The notes under the pieces were generated by a model that ran no database searches, was not told the origin of the DNA, and saw only the letters and a list, made by a program, of their open reading frames with translations. Source: Humisphaera borealis (GTDB lineage Bacteria > Planctomycetota > Phycisphaerae > Tepidisphaerales > Tepidisphaeraceae). From it: 64,000 nt of DNA. Every line of letters begins with the position of its first letter. Positions within the stretch are counted from its first letter, which is position 1. Shown piece after piece: positions 17,794 to 26,175 of the stretch. Location of the stretch: NCBI RefSeq assembly GCF_015169395.1, contig NZ_CP063458.1, forward strand, positions 5,828,001 to 5,892,000, read 5' to 3'. Position numbers and translations under genes: made by a program.

Positions 17794-17874
17794 AAGTCGG
17801 GAGTCGGAAGCTAGAAGCTGGAAGAAAGGCAATTGCGATCGTCTTCCGACTTCTGACTCCTGACTTCTAGCTCC
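17794..17874. repeat. word-repeat foldback between gmk and rpoZ, family G
   Basis: The left arm (17794-17825) is made of AGTCGGGAGTCGGAAGCTAG-type words, and the right arm (17842-17874) is its complement (TTCCGACTTCTGACTCC). It fills the gmk-rpoZ gap and would form a hairpin in the shared transcript. Confidence 0.75.
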
Positions 17875-17878
17875 GTAT

Positions 17879-18469
17879 TCAGATTCCTGCCTTCTTGTGA
17901 TGAATGATCCGGATGATCTCGGCGACCGCCTGGTCGAGGTTGTCGTTGATCACCATGTAGTCGAACGCTCGGCTGCCCTTGGCCATGTGGATCTCGCGCT
18001 TGGCGGCGCGGGATCGCTTTTGAATCTCTTCGGCGCTGTCGCGGCCGCGGTCGGTCAGCCGCTGCAGCAGCGTCCGCTCGTCCGGCGGCAGGATGAAGAT
18101 CATCAGTGCGTCGGCGTACTGGTACCGCACCTGCAACGCGCCCTGAACGTCGATCTCCAGCAGCACGTCCTTACCGGCCCGCATGTTGTCGAGCGCGGCC
18201 TTCTTGGGCGTACCATAATAGTCGCCGTAGACCTGCGCGTATTCGAGAAACTCGTCGTTATCGAGCCGCCGGAAGAATTCCAGCTTCTCGATGTGGTCGT
18301 AGATCTTGCCCTTCTCGTCGCCGTCCTTCTTGGGCCGCGTGGTCGCCGAGACGATGTAAGTGACACCGTGATTCTCGGCGAGCAATCGCGAGATCGTGCT
18401 CTTGCCGACCCCCGAGGGGCCGCAGAGCACGAGCAGGGTACCGGGATGGTCGGAGGTCAGTTCGGCCAT
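17879..18469 (-). CDS. gmk: guanylate kinase
   Basis: The 196-residue protein has the P-loop CGPSGVGKST (residues 16-25) and the GMP-binding region SATTRPKKDGDEKGKIYDH. Further family motifs are LEYAQVYGDYYGTPK, LLEIDVQGALQVR (Walker B-like) and IFILPPDERTLLQRLTDRG (lid). It phosphorylates GMP to GDP. Its place between yicC and rpoZ is a conserved housekeeping order. An inverted repeat (18485-18596) separates it from yicC. Confidence 0.96.
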   Translation of the reverse strand: MAELTSDHPGTLLVLCGPSGVGKSTISRLLAENHGVTYIVSATTRPKKDGDEKGKIYDHIEKLEFFRRLDNDEFLEYAQVYGDYYGTPKKAALDNMRAGKDVLLEIDVQGALQVRYQYADALMIFILPPDERTLLQRLTDRGRDSAEEIQKRSRAAKREIHMAKGSRAFDYMVINDNLDQAVAEIIRIIHHKKAGI

Positions 18470-18484
18470 TTTCTTTACGCTTCG

Positions 18485-18596
18485 TCAGTGACACGGGCTT
18501 CCAGCCCGTGCGTGCGATGTCGGAGTCAATCTATCGTTCGGAGCGCGTCACTTAGCATTACGCGTACCGCACGGGCTGGAAGCCCGTGTCACTGAC
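18485..18596. repeat. family A inverted repeat, copy 2 (short)
   Basis: Arms 18485-18513 and 18568-18596 read GTCAGTGACACGGGCTTCCA and its complement, each about 29 bp and near-perfect. The interior is only about 55 bp. It occupies the gap between yicC and gmk. Confidence 0.85.
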
Positions 18597-18608
18597 AGGG
18601 CGACTCCA

Positions 18609-19490
18609 TCACTCGATATTCTGCACCTGTTCCTTGACCCGGTCGATGGCGCCCTTGATCTCGACGATCCGCTTGGCGATCTCGGCGTCGTTGGCCTTGG
18701 CGGCGATGGTATTGGCTTCCCGCAGCATTTCCTGCGCGATGAAGTCCAGCTTCCGTCCGCCGTGCTCGGTCTCGCGGCAGCTTTGCTCGAACGAGTTCAG
18801 GTGCGCCGTCAGCCGGGTGATTTCCTCGGCGATGTCGGCCCGCTCGGCGAAGACGGCGACCTCTTTGATCAAATCCACCTGGCTCACCTGCACCTCGGCC
18901 TGGGCGAGCAGCTTGTTCACCCGCTCGCGGAGCCGCCGGTGATACTCTTCGACCACGCCGGGGGCGAGGTCGGCGATTTCCTTCAGGTTGGCCCGCATGT
19001 GCGTGAGCTGTTTCATCAGGTCGACGAAGAGGACTTCGCCTTCCTTCTTGCGCATCGCCGACAGCTTGGCGATCGCCTTGGTCATCAGCTCGCGGACGAC
19101 CGGGCCGTGCTTTTCGATCTCGTCGCTTTCGTCGCGCGGCTCCTGGCAAACGCCGGGAAGGGCTACCAGGCCCGCCAGGTCGATCCGCACCAGTTCGGTC
19201 AGGCCCTTCACCTGCTGGAGCTGCTGCAGGTAGGTCTGCAAAGCAGGGACGTTCAGGTGATACGCCGCCTCGGCCGAATCCGACCGCATCTTCAGGCTGA
19301 AGGTGATCGAGCCTCGGCCGAGCTTGTCGCGGAGCATCGATTCCAGTTCCGGCTCAAGCCCGTTGAGCGACTCTGGGAGCTTGATGACCGGCTTATAGAA
19401 GCGGTTGTTGAGCGAGCGGATCTCGACGGCGTAATGCGTGCCGTTGCGTTCCGCGGTCGCGTCACCAAAGCCGGTCATCGAAACGATCAT
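18609..19490 (-). CDS. yicC: YicC/YloC family endoribonuclease
   Basis: The 293-residue protein starts at ATG 19490 (MIVSMTGFGDATAE), the family's standard N-terminus. Markers include YAVEIRSLNNRFYKPVIKLPE near residue 25, a central coiled region, and the C-terminal DUF1732 part EITRLTAHLNSFEQ...GRKLDFIAQEMLREANTIAAK. YicC proteins are metal-dependent endoribonucleases that take part in small-RNA turnover in E. coli and in RNA decay in Bacillus. It lies in the tpiA-secG-yicC-gmk-rpoZ run. Confidence 0.94.
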   Translation of the reverse strand: MIVSMTGFGDATAERNGTHYAVEIRSLNNRFYKPVIKLPESLNGLEPELESMLRDKLGRGSITFSLKMRSDSAEAAYHLNVPALQTYLQQLQQVKGLTELVRIDLAGLVALPGVCQEPRDESDEIEKHGPVVRELMTKAIAKLSAMRKKEGEVLFVDLMKQLTHMRANLKEIADLAPGVVEEYHRRLRERVNKLLAQAEVQVSQVDLIKEVAVFAERADIAEEITRLTAHLNSFEQSCRETEHGGRKLDFIAQEMLREANTIAAKANDAEIAKRIVEIKGAIDRVKEQVQNIE

Positions 19491-19500
19491 CAAGAGTCCC

Positions 19501-19583
19501 GTAGGGTCCGCCTTGGCGGACGTTTCCATCAACGTGCGGCTTTCGCCAGTGACGACCATCGCGTCCGCCAAGGCGGACCCTAC
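19501..19583. repeat. perfect 22-bp inverted pair, family E
   Basis: GTAGGGTCCGCCTTGGCGGA (19501 on) and its exact complement (19562-19583) flank about 39 bp, immediately upstream of the yicC start and next to the secG stop. A single arm also occurs at 6424-6447. Confidence 0.8.
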
Positions 19584-19599
19584 GGTCGTCCGGCCGAAA

Positions 19600-20103
19600 T
19601 CAGCCCGCGGGCTTCGTCGCCGGAGCGGTCGTGGGCAGGGCCGCGGGCACGGTTGCCGCCGGAGCAACTGCAGCCGGAACGACGGCGGCCGGAACCGTTG
19701 CGGGCGCGATCGCCGCGGGAACGGTTGTCGGCGCCGCAGCCGGGACCGTTGTGGGGACGGCAGGCACGGTTGCCGGCGTCGGCTTGGGTGCCGGCGGCAC
19801 CGCCGGCTCCAGGTTCGTCACCGCGGGCACGCCGGCGGCTTCCTTGTCGGCAGCCTTCTGGCGGGCGTTGGCCAGCAGGTTCAGCGAGACGGCCAGCACC
19901 AGGAAGATGCCGAAGCCGATGCTGGTGATCCAGGTGAGCACGTCGCCGGTCTTGGACCCGAACGCCGTGTTGCCGCCGCCACCGCCGCTGAACGCGCTCG
20001 ACAGCCCGCCGCCACGACCCTTCTGAATCAGGATCAGCAGGATCAGCATCAGGCTGATGAACGTGAACAGGACGAGAAAGAACCAGAAGAAGAAACCGAC
20101 CAT
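19600..20103 (-). CDS. secG: preprotein translocase subunit SecG
   Basis: The 167-residue protein has the SecG core in its first 80 residues: TM1 (FWFFLVLFTFISLMLILLILIQ), the KGRGGGLSSAFSGGGGGNTAFG cytoplasmic loop and TM2 (WITSIGFGIFLVLAVSLNLL). A roughly 80-residue tail is almost only Ala/Pro/Thr/Val in TVPAA-type repeats, which is longer than in most SecG proteins. SecG assists SecYE in protein export. It is followed by yicC and preceded by tpiA, as in other planctomycetes. Confidence 0.93.
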   Translation of the reverse strand: MVGFFFWFFLVLFTFISLMLILLILIQKGRGGGLSSAFSGGGGGNTAFGSKTGDVLTWITSIGFGIFLVLAVSLNLLANARQKAADKEAAGVPAVTNLEPAVPPAPKPTPATVPAVPTTVPAAAPTTVPAAIAPATVPAAVVPAAVAPAATVPAALPTTAPATKPAG

Positions 20104-20118
20104 GTCGCTGCGCTCCAG

Positions 20119-20200
20119 AAGTTGGGAGCTAGGAGCTAGGAGCTAGGACCAGGAAAGAACGTATGCCTTTCCAGCTCCCAGCTTCCAACTCCCAGCTCCG
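20119..20200. repeat. word-repeat foldback upstream of secG, family G
   Basis: The left arm (20119-20155) consists of three GGAGCTA words in tandem (GGGAGCTAGGAGCTAGGAGC); the right arm (20165-20200) is CCAGCTCCCAGCTTCCAACT. The hairpin would lie in the transcript between tpiA and secG. Confidence 0.75.
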
Positions 20201-20206
20201 GCGGGC

Positions 20207-20956
20207 CTACAGGCCCGCCTTTGCGATCGCCAAGAAACTATCCGCCTTCAACGCCGCGCCACCGATCAGGCCGCCGTCGACGTCTTTCTGACCGAGCAAC
20301 CCCTTGGCGTTGTCCGGCTTCATGCTGCCGCCGTACTGAATGCGGACGGCGTCCGCGAAATCCTTGTTCCACCGCTTGCCCATAAAGTCGCGAATAAACG
20401 CGTGCACTTCCTGGGCCTGCTCGTCGCTCGCCGTCCGGCCGGTGCCGATCGCCCAGACCGGCTCGTACGCGATGACCACGCGCTTGGCATCCGTCAGCGA
20501 TGTCGCCAGTTCTTCGATCTGCTTCTGACAGACGGCGAAGGTAGTGCCGGCGTCGCGCTCTTCGAGCTTCTCGCCGACGCAGTGCACCACCGTCAGCCCG
20601 GCGTCGTAAATCGCCTGGGCCTTCTTGGCGACCAGCTCCGCCGGCTCCTTGATCACATGCCGGCGTTCGCTGTGGCCGGTCAGGACGAACTTCACGCCCA
20701 GGTCCTTCAGCATCGCCAGCGAGACTTCGCCGGTGAACGCGCCGTCCTTTTCGAAGTAGACGTCCTGCGCGCCCAGCAGCACCGGCGAGCCGGCGATCGC
20801 CGCCGAGACCGCATCCAGGTACACGAACGGCGGGCAGATGCCGACCTCAACGCCAGACTTCGGCGCCCCGTCGGCCACGCCCTTGGCCAGCGCCACGGCG
20901 GCGGCCTTGTTCGTGTTCATCTTCCAGTTACCGGCGACAAACTTCGTACGAGCCAT
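20207..20956 (-). CDS. tpiA: triosephosphate isomerase
   Basis: The 249-residue TIM barrel has catalytic Lys in AGNWKMNTNK (residue 12), electrophile His in LTGHSERRH (about residue 95), and catalytic Glu with flexible loop 6 in IAYEPVWAIGTGRTAS (about residue 166). The phosphate site is YGGSMKPDN and GLIGGAALK. It interconverts DHAP and glyceraldehyde 3-phosphate. It heads the minus-strand secG-yicC-gmk-rpoZ run. Confidence 0.97.
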   Translation of the reverse strand: MARTKFVAGNWKMNTNKAAAVALAKGVADGAPKSGVEVGICPPFVYLDAVSAAIAGSPVLLGAQDVYFEKDGAFTGEVSLAMLKDLGVKFVLTGHSERRHVIKEPAELVAKKAQAIYDAGLTVVHCVGEKLEERDAGTTFAVCQKQIEELATSLTDAKRVVIAYEPVWAIGTGRTASDEQAQEVHAFIRDFMGKRWNKDFADAVRIQYGGSMKPDNAKGLLGQKDVDGGLIGGAALKADSFLAIAKAGL

Positions 20957-20974
20957 TTCTCTTTCCCTAAATCA

Positions 20975-21260
20975 AGATCACCACGGAGGCACGGTTCATT
21001 CACCACGGAGGCACGGAGACACGGAGGTCAACTCTTGGTTCGCAGGATTCAGTTGCGTACTGAGCTGCTCAAAAATGTCGTCTCAATGCCTGACCTCTGA
21101 AATCTCAGCTCTCAAATCTCAGATCCAGACGTCAAACCTTAGATTTCAAATCTCTAATCTCAGATTTCAAATCTGCTTCTCTCATCTCCATCCGACTCAC
21201 CACGCCAATCGCACCGGATCACAAGTTACCCTCCGTGTCTCCGTGCCTCCGTGGTGATCT
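20975..21260. repeat. intact CACCACGGAGG inverted repeat, family B-prime
   Basis: The left arm (20975-21030) contains a partial duplicate and then CACCACGGAGGCACGGAGAC (from 21000); the right arm (21225-21260) is the complement. The interior (21080-21190) is a run of AAATCTCAGATTTCAAATCT-type words. It fills the 321-bp gap between tpiA and the DAHP synthase. It is the undisturbed reference for the copy interrupted by the IS110 element at 51769-53037. Confidence 0.85.
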
Positions 21261-21277
21261 CCTCTTCTCCGACCGCA

Positions 21278-22333
21278 CTAAGCCGAAACCGCCTCACCAA
21301 TCTCCGCAAACTCTTTCTTCGTCACCGCCGCGATCTGCCGCAACTGGCCCATCAGTTCGTTGAACATCTCGGGCAGCAACGCCTGCGGGCCGTCGCACTG
21401 GGCCTCGGCGGGGTTGTAGTGCACCTCGACGATGATGCCATGCGCCCCGGCGGCCATGCCGGCCAGTGCCAGGCTGCCGACGAGATCGCGCTTGCCCGCC
21501 GCGTGGCTGGGGTCGACGATGATCGGCAGGTGGCTCCACTGGCGGGCCACCGGAATGCTGCTGATGTCCATCGTGTAGCGAATGCTGTCTTCGAACGTCT
21601 TGATCCCGCGCTCGCACAGGACGACGCCCTTGTTCCCCTGGCTCAGCACGTATTCGGCGCTCAGCAGCCAGTCTTTCACCGTCGCCGCCAGGCCGCGTTT
21701 CAGCAGCACCGGCTTGGTGGTCTTGCCGACTTCGCGGAGCAGATCGAAGTTCTGCATGTTCCGCGCGCCGATCTGGAACATGTCCACGAACGGTTCCATG
21801 TCGGCGACCTGCCGGGTGTCCATCACTTCAACGCAGATCGGCATGCCCAGGTCGTCGCCGGTCTCGCGCATCCACTTGAGCGCCTGCAGGCCGAGGCCCT
21901 GGAACGAGTACGGCGAGGTCCGCGGCTTGTAGACGCCGCCACGAAGGATCGTCGCGCCGCCGTCGCGGACATGGCCGGCGATCCGGCGGAGCATTTGTTC
22001 GTTTTCGACCGCGCACGGCCCGGCGATGCACGCGGCGTGCGAACCGCCGATCGGCACCTGCGGCGTTTTGCCGCCGCCGACCATGACCACCGAGTCTTCC
22101 TCGTGGAACTCGCGGCTGGCGAGCTTGTACGGCTTCATGATGGGCATCACCTTCTCGACGCCGTCGAGCGAGGCGATATGGCTCTCGTCGATCTTGCCTT
22201 CTTCGCCCATGGCCCCGATGACGGTGCGGAACTTGCCCCGCGACAGGTGGGGGCGCGAGCCCATCCGCTCAATTTCCGCCGATACGCGGGCGATCGCCTC
22301 ATCGGAGGCGTTGGAGGTCATGACGATGATCAC
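21278..22333 (-). CDS. aroF: 3-deoxy-7-phosphoheptulonate (DAHP) synthase, copy 1
   Basis: The 351-residue protein starts at GTG 22333 (read as MIIVMTSNASDEAIARV), chosen by alignment with the copy at 53552. The first 70 residues are a ferredoxin-like/ACT-like regulatory domain as in Thermotoga-type enzymes. The barrel then shows CIAGPCAVENEQM, RGGVYKPRTSPYSFQG (PEP/phosphate binding), [31 protein letters not shown] and PIIVDPSHAAGKR, with metal ligands Cys, His, Glu and Asp in these motifs. It makes the first shikimate-pathway intermediate from PEP and erythrose 4-phosphate. No leader attenuator comparable to that of copy 2 is visible. Confidence 0.93.
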   Translation of the reverse strand: MIIVMTSNASDEAIARVSAEIERMGSRPHLSRGKFRTVIGAMGEEGKIDESHIASLDGVEKVMPIMKPYKLASREFHEEDSVVMVGGGKTPQVPIGGSHAACIAGPCAVENEQMLRRIAGHVRDGGATILRGGVYKPRTSPYSFQGLGLQALKWMRETGDDLGMPICVEVMDTRQVADMEPFVDMFQIGARNMQNFDLLREVGKTTKPVLLKRGLAATVKDWLLSAEYVLSQGNKGVVLCERGIKTFEDSIRYTMDISSIPVARQWSHLPIIVDPSHAAGKRDLVGSLALAGMAAGAHGIIVEVHYNPAEAQCDGPQALLPEMFNELMGQLRQIAAVTKKEFAEIGEAVSA

Positions 22334-22396
22334 AGGCCGTACTCCTACGCGAACTACGCGAAAGTCGGCGTAAAACCAGCAGCGACAGGTTCGTAG

Positions 22397-22416
22397 GGGC
22401 ACTCGGCCGAGTGCCC
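22397..22416. repeat. perfect 20-bp palindrome (family L)
   Basis: GGGCACTCGGCCGAGTGCCC lies upstream of the minus-strand DAHP synthase and downstream of nothing on the plus strand. A relative (GGCACTCGCACGAGTGCC) lies at 44159-44176. Confidence 0.7.
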
Positions 22417-22602
22417 GCAGACCGGTAGCACGGTTCCACGCGGGAAGCCAAGTAATGTAACCCCTTGAGGTTGCGGTAACAAGGGCGCGGCGGGAGCAAT
22501 GTAAGCCGTGATTAGGGAACGGGTTGTGAATGCCTGGGATTGGGTTCGACGACGGGGGGACAGTTGGTAGAGTATGGACTGCCTTCAGACGCGGGGATTT
22601 GC

Positions 22603-23376
22603 GTGACCTATCGCCGGACAGTCCAGTTATCGCTCATCGGCCTTGCGATCGCGTTCGTCATGGCGGTGCAGCGGGATACGTTCGTGCGGCGGTGGTTGCT
22701 CCCGGCTCCACCGGACGCCGAACTACTACCTTCAGAACTCGCGCGGCGACTGCCAGCATTTCGGATTAGAAATGTGTCAATCCAAAGGGCGATGGTTGAC
22801 CTGTCTAGGGCGATCGAGACGCCGATCGCTGTAGATCCGCCGGTGGTCAAGGCGTTCGAAGGGCGGGTCATCTCCGTCAACCTTCGTGATGTCACGTTGG
22901 ACGACGTGCTCTGTGCGATCTCACCAGCCTTCGCGGATCGCGAGCACCGTCTGGTCCTGGTGCGGAATCGCGAAGGCTTGACTCTCCGGCGGGCAAGTGA
23001 CGCGAGTCAGGTGACTTCTGTTCGGGTGCACGATATCGGTGAACTCCTGCCCGCCGACCAATCAATCGATCCACCCTCGCTTTCGCCATTGCCGGCAACC
23101 GCTCCGGCAGGAGGGCTTTTTGCAAGCAGCGCGGCGCGGCAAGTGTTCTCAACGAACCGGGACGAGAGGGCGGACTGTGCCGATGGTGTTTCAATGGCCA
23201 CCGAGTTCTACATCTTTCAGACAACCGGGAACGATCCCAATCGCATCGTCGCGCCGCCTCGCCACACTTTGCCGGTCGTGGTCTGGCGATTTGAAAGACT
23301 CATTGTTTTAGCACCACAGATAGACCAGCCGCGTGCCGCTGCGTTCTTGGCAGCACTCAAAGAACGAAGGAGATAA
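22603..23376 (+). CDS. membrane-anchored STN/secretin-N0-like protein A
   Basis: I do not recognise a named family. From GTG 22603 the product has 257 residues; a TTG at 22540 is an alternative start. An N-terminal membrane segment (VQLSLIGLAIAFVMAV) is followed by LARRLPAFRIRNVSIQRAMVDLSRAIETPIAVDPPVVKAFEGRVISVNLRDVTLDDVLCAISPAF. This is the beta-alpha-beta pattern of an STN/N0 domain of secretins and TonB-dependent signal receivers. The remainder is a variable region. Its stop overlaps the ATG of the next gene (TAATG), so the two are translationally coupled. The N-terminal 90 residues align with the protein at 44269 (LPSELARRLP and FPSEHALERRLP). No secretin pore domain is present. Confidence 0.7.
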   Translation: MTYRRTVQLSLIGLAIAFVMAVQRDTFVRRWLLPAPPDAELLPSELARRLPAFRIRNVSIQRAMVDLSRAIETPIAVDPPVVKAFEGRVISVNLRDVTLDDVLCAISPAFADREHRLVLVRNREGLTLRRASDASQVTSVRVHDIGELLPADQSIDPPSLSPLPATAPAGGLFASSAARQVFSTNRDERADCADGVSMATEFYIFQTTGNDPNRIVAPPRHTLPVVVWRFERLIVLAPQIDQPRAAAFLAALKERRR

Positions 23377-24164
23377 TGAAACGCCAACACCTAATCCCGG
23401 CGGCTGCGATCTGCGTTGCGGGGGCCCTCGCGATCAACGCGGCAATGACCACTCAGCCTTCGTCCGAATCGCCACCAACAGTCGTCACACTGTTTTCAAC
23501 GCCGCCATCGCCGGCCGAGGCGAGGCTGACAAAAACGATCAAACAAGTGCGTCTCGACCGTGTCGCCCTGGCTGATGCGCTAGATTGGCTGCGCGACGAA
23601 GCAGACGTCAATTTGATCGTCAACTGGGAAGTTTTGGCCACGGTCGAAATCGACCGCAAGACGCCTGTGACCGTCGCACTCAACGACGTTACGGCGGCCG
23701 AGGCACTTCACGTGATCTGCACCGCAGCTTCCGACGGAAAGTCCCGCTCGATGGGATTTCTCCAGTATGGGAATCTGGTCTTCGTGAATAGCGAGACCGA
23801 CCTTGAGTTGCGCGTCATCACCCGCATTTACGATATTGCCGACCTTTTACGTCTGGAGCGTCTACGGCGCGACGCAATATTTCCCGGATCCGACTGGTCG
23901 ACCGGTGAGATCGTAGAGGCAATCATTCGCGTTATGCAGGAATTTATCGCGCCGGAACTCTGGCGCGAAAACGGCGGGACGCAGGGAGCCGTTAGAGAAC
24001 TGAATGGTCGCCTGATCATCACGCAAACACCCGCGAACCATCGAAAGATTGCAGAACTTCTCGATGTGTTGCGGGCAGCGACCCTACCAATCCCAATTGC
24101 GCCCAAGACGCAACCCTCCACCCGACCTGCGGGGAATACGTGGGGGACCGGACTTTTCCGTTGA
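23376..24164 (+). CDS. exported STN/secretin-N0-like protein B
   Basis: The 262-residue protein has a signal peptide (HLIPAAAICVAGALAINAA). Its first domain, VRLDRVALADALDWLRDEADVNLIVNWEVL...PVTVALNDVTAAEALHVICTAAS, is a clear STN/N0 pattern. A second alpha/beta module ends in NGRLIITQTPANHRKIAELLDVLRAA, which is the secretin N1/N3 motif (mostly L.V..tp..h..v..ll..l). Secretin-like periplasmic domains without a pore are common but uncharacterised in planctomycetes. It is coupled to the preceding gene by a 1-bp overlap. A role in binding or scaffolding in the periplasm is inferred only from the fold. Confidence 0.75.
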   Translation: MKRQHLIPAAAICVAGALAINAAMTTQPSSESPPTVVTLFSTPPSPAEARLTKTIKQVRLDRVALADALDWLRDEADVNLIVNWEVLATVEIDRKTPVTVALNDVTAAEALHVICTAASDGKSRSMGFLQYGNLVFVNSETDLELRVITRIYDIADLLRLERLRRDAIFPGSDWSTGEIVEAIIRVMQEFIAPELWRENGGTQGAVRELNGRLIITQTPANHRKIAELLDVLRAATLPIPIAPKTQPSTRPAGNTWGTGLFR

Positions 24165-24429
24165 TAGTTGGGTGAAGAATAACACGCTCCGAGCAGGCGT
24201 TACTGTTCATAGAACGTCGCAATCGGCGTTACCTGATTCTCGAGATTGAAGTTGAGTGTTGCGCGAGATGAAGTGGACACCGCGTGCAGGTACTGTTGCG
24301 TGTTGTCGCCGGTCTGGCAGCTGACCAACCTCCTCCCGCCCACTTCACTATTGCCCCGACCTTCCCCCTCCGATAAAGTCCCGACATACGGCGATTTCAC
24401 GCCGTTGGACCCGCGGGCGGGGATATCGC

Positions 24430-24933
24430 ATGTCGCCGGATTTTGATCCTTATCGCATCCTGAGTGTCGGGCGAGCCGTCTCGCCCGAACAACTGAAAAC
24501 CGCATTCCGCCAGCGGTCGCGGCTGGCCCATCCGGAGTTCGGCGGGTCGGCCGCGAAGCTGGCCGAGGTCGGGCTGGCGTTTGAAGTCCTGGCCGATCCC
24601 GGCAAGCGCAACGCTTACGACCAGTACCTGCTGAACCCGGCCGATCCGGCCGTCGCCGCCCGCTGGCAGGAGGCCTGGCTCGCGGCACAGTCCGTCGCGG
24701 CCAGCCAGGCCCCGGAGTCGTTCGGATCGGAAGTCGATCAACTGGCGGCCAAGCTCGGGCAGAGCCATGCCGTCCGCGTGACCAGCGGAGCGCTGCTCGG
24801 GCTGCTCATCGGCGCGGGCGTCGGACTGCTGGGCGCGTACCTGACCCACGTGGGCATGCCCATGGCGATTGCCATCGGCGGCGGGATCGGCCTGCTGGGC
24901 GGCACCTGGGCGGCGGCGTCGAACAGCGCCTGA
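24430..24933 (+). CDS. J-domain-like protein with HPE in place of HPD, membrane anchored
   Basis: The 167-residue protein begins DPYRILSVGRAVSPEQLKTAFRQRSRLAHPEFGGSAAKLAEV..AFEVLADPGKRNAYDQYL (J-domain helices I-IV). The HPD tripeptide that stimulates DnaK is HPE (residues 34-36). A helical middle (about 75-110) leads to two hydrophobic segments (SGALLGLLIGAGVGLLGAYL and a Gly-rich second one), so it is membrane bound. The HPE change argues against normal DnaK activation and makes it a J-like protein of unknown partner. The 265 bp upstream contain no recognisable gene. It stands alone between the STN pair and the DUF2167 gene. Confidence 0.78.
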   Translation: MSPDFDPYRILSVGRAVSPEQLKTAFRQRSRLAHPEFGGSAAKLAEVGLAFEVLADPGKRNAYDQYLLNPADPAVAARWQEAWLAAQSVAASQAPESFGSEVDQLAAKLGQSHAVRVTSGALLGLLIGAGVGLLGAYLTHVGMPMAIAIGGGIGLLGGTWAAASNSA

Positions 24934-25048
24934 CGGACGAACGGTCCCTTTAAGAGTTCATCAAAACTGAATCCGTCCGAGCACGGAAGCAAGTACACTT
25001 TCTATTTTACGACAGGAACCACATCACCTTTCACGGGGATCTCGAACC

Positions 25049-25936
25049 ATGGCACATACGACTACCATCCATCGCCGATTGACCGGACTTCTGGCAGGAC
25101 TGGCACTCGCGCTCCTGGCGATCCCTTCGGGCGCGCTTGCCCAGTCCGATCGGAAGGAAATCAACGACAGGTTCAAGGCCATCGAATGGGTGACCGGCCC
25201 GGGAACCGGCGACCTGGGCAACGCCACGATCAAGGTGCCCGCCGGCTACCGGTTTACCGGTGCCAGCGGTGCCGAGGCCTACTGCCATTACACAGGCAAC
25301 AACTACGGCGGCGAGGTTGGCGTGCTCGAACCGGTCCCCGGGAAGAATGCCTCGGACTTCTTCATCCTCTTCACCTTCGACGGCACCGGCTACGTGAAGG
25401 ACGACGAGAAGTCGAAACTGGACGACGAGTTTGCCGAAACCCTGCTCAAGCAGTTCAAGGAAGGCACCGACAAAGGCAACGCCGAGCGGGCCTCGCGCGG
25501 TGCCGGGCCGATTCACGTCACCGGCTGGAACCAGAAGCCCTTCTACGACGACCAGACCAAAAACCTGACTTGGGCGGTGATCGTTTCGGGCCAGGGCGGG
25601 GCATCCGTTAACTACGAGAGCAAAGTGCTCGGCCGTCGCGGTGTGATGGCCGTCAACATGGTGGTGGACCAACAGGCGGTCGCCAAGACGATCCCCGAAT
25701 ACCGCAAGCTCGTTTCGGGCCTTAACTACAAGGCCGGCGACACCTACTCCGAGTTCCGCGAAGGAGACAAGATCGCCGAGTATGGCCTGATCGGCCTGGC
25801 CAGCGGCGGCATCGCGATCGCCGCGATCAAGTGGTGGAAGCCGCTCATGCAGTTCGGCATCTTCATCATCGCCGGTGTTGGTATCGCGATTAAGAAGGTG
25901 TTCTCGATGTTCAAGAGCAAGCCGGCGTCGGTCTGA
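25049..25936 (+). CDS. DUF2167 family membrane protein
   Basis: The 295-residue protein has a cleavable signal peptide (LTGLLAGLALALLAIPSGALA) and the DUF2167 pattern: IEWVTGPGTGDLGNATIKVPAGYRFTGASGAEAY, GTGYVKDDEKSKLDDEFAETLLKQFKEGTDKGNAER, GPIHVTGWNQKPFYDDQTKNLTWAVIV. Two C-terminal membrane segments (GLIGLASGGIAIAAIKWW and LMQFGIFIIAGVGIAIKKVFSMF) end in a basic tail. Family members are bacterial inner-membrane proteins of unknown function. The stop is followed directly by an inverted repeat (25971-26110). Confidence 0.9.
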   Translation: MAHTTTIHRRLTGLLAGLALALLAIPSGALAQSDRKEINDRFKAIEWVTGPGTGDLGNATIKVPAGYRFTGASGAEAYCHYTGNNYGGEVGVLEPVPGKNASDFFILFTFDGTGYVKDDEKSKLDDEFAETLLKQFKEGTDKGNAERASRGAGPIHVTGWNQKPFYDDQTKNLTWAVIVSGQGGASVNYESKVLGRRGVMAVNMVVDQQAVAKTIPEYRKLVSGLNYKAGDTYSEFREGDKIAEYGLIGLASGGIAIAAIKWWKPLMQFGIFIIAGVGIAIKKVFSMFKSKPASV

Positions 25937-25970
25937 TCGCGGTCGTCGCAACGCCGACGTCGCCTTACGT

Positions 25971-26110
25971 TCGATTTCACCACGAAGGCACGAAGAGCAC
26001 GAAGGATTATGAAGAAGAAGGAATGCTGAAGCGGCCTTCGCCCCCTTCAACCATCTTCTGATTCTCCTTCGTGGCTCTTCGTGCCCTTCGTGCCTTCGCG
26101 GTGAAAACGA
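25971..26110. repeat. CACGAAGGCACGAAG inverted repeat, family B copy 1
   Basis: The left arm TTTCACCACGAAGGCACGAA (25971-26006) and right arm CTTCGTGCCTTCGCGGTGAA (26065-26110) flank about 58 bp. Sister copies are at 35641-35784 and 63521-63654. It fills the gap after the DUF2167 gene. Confidence 0.85.
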
Positions 26111-26175
26111 ACGACAAACATCGTTGATTCGGTGTCTCTCATGTCCCACCGCGCACGAGCGCCAAGGCTTCAAGC

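Noticed and set aside
22334-22402. In-frame extension upstream of the first DAHP synthase containing CWFYADF, possibly a second aromatic leader peptide
   Set aside because: It runs into the gene with no stop codon, and no terminator/antiterminator pair is present. Alignment with the copy at 53552 puts the start at GTG 22333.
24200-24320. Minus-strand frame ending TLNFNLENQVTPIATFYEQ, resembling the end of a real protein
   Set aside because: Only about 40 residues look protein-like and the rest of the frame is antisense to the J-domain gene. It may be a gene remnant but no family could be assigned.
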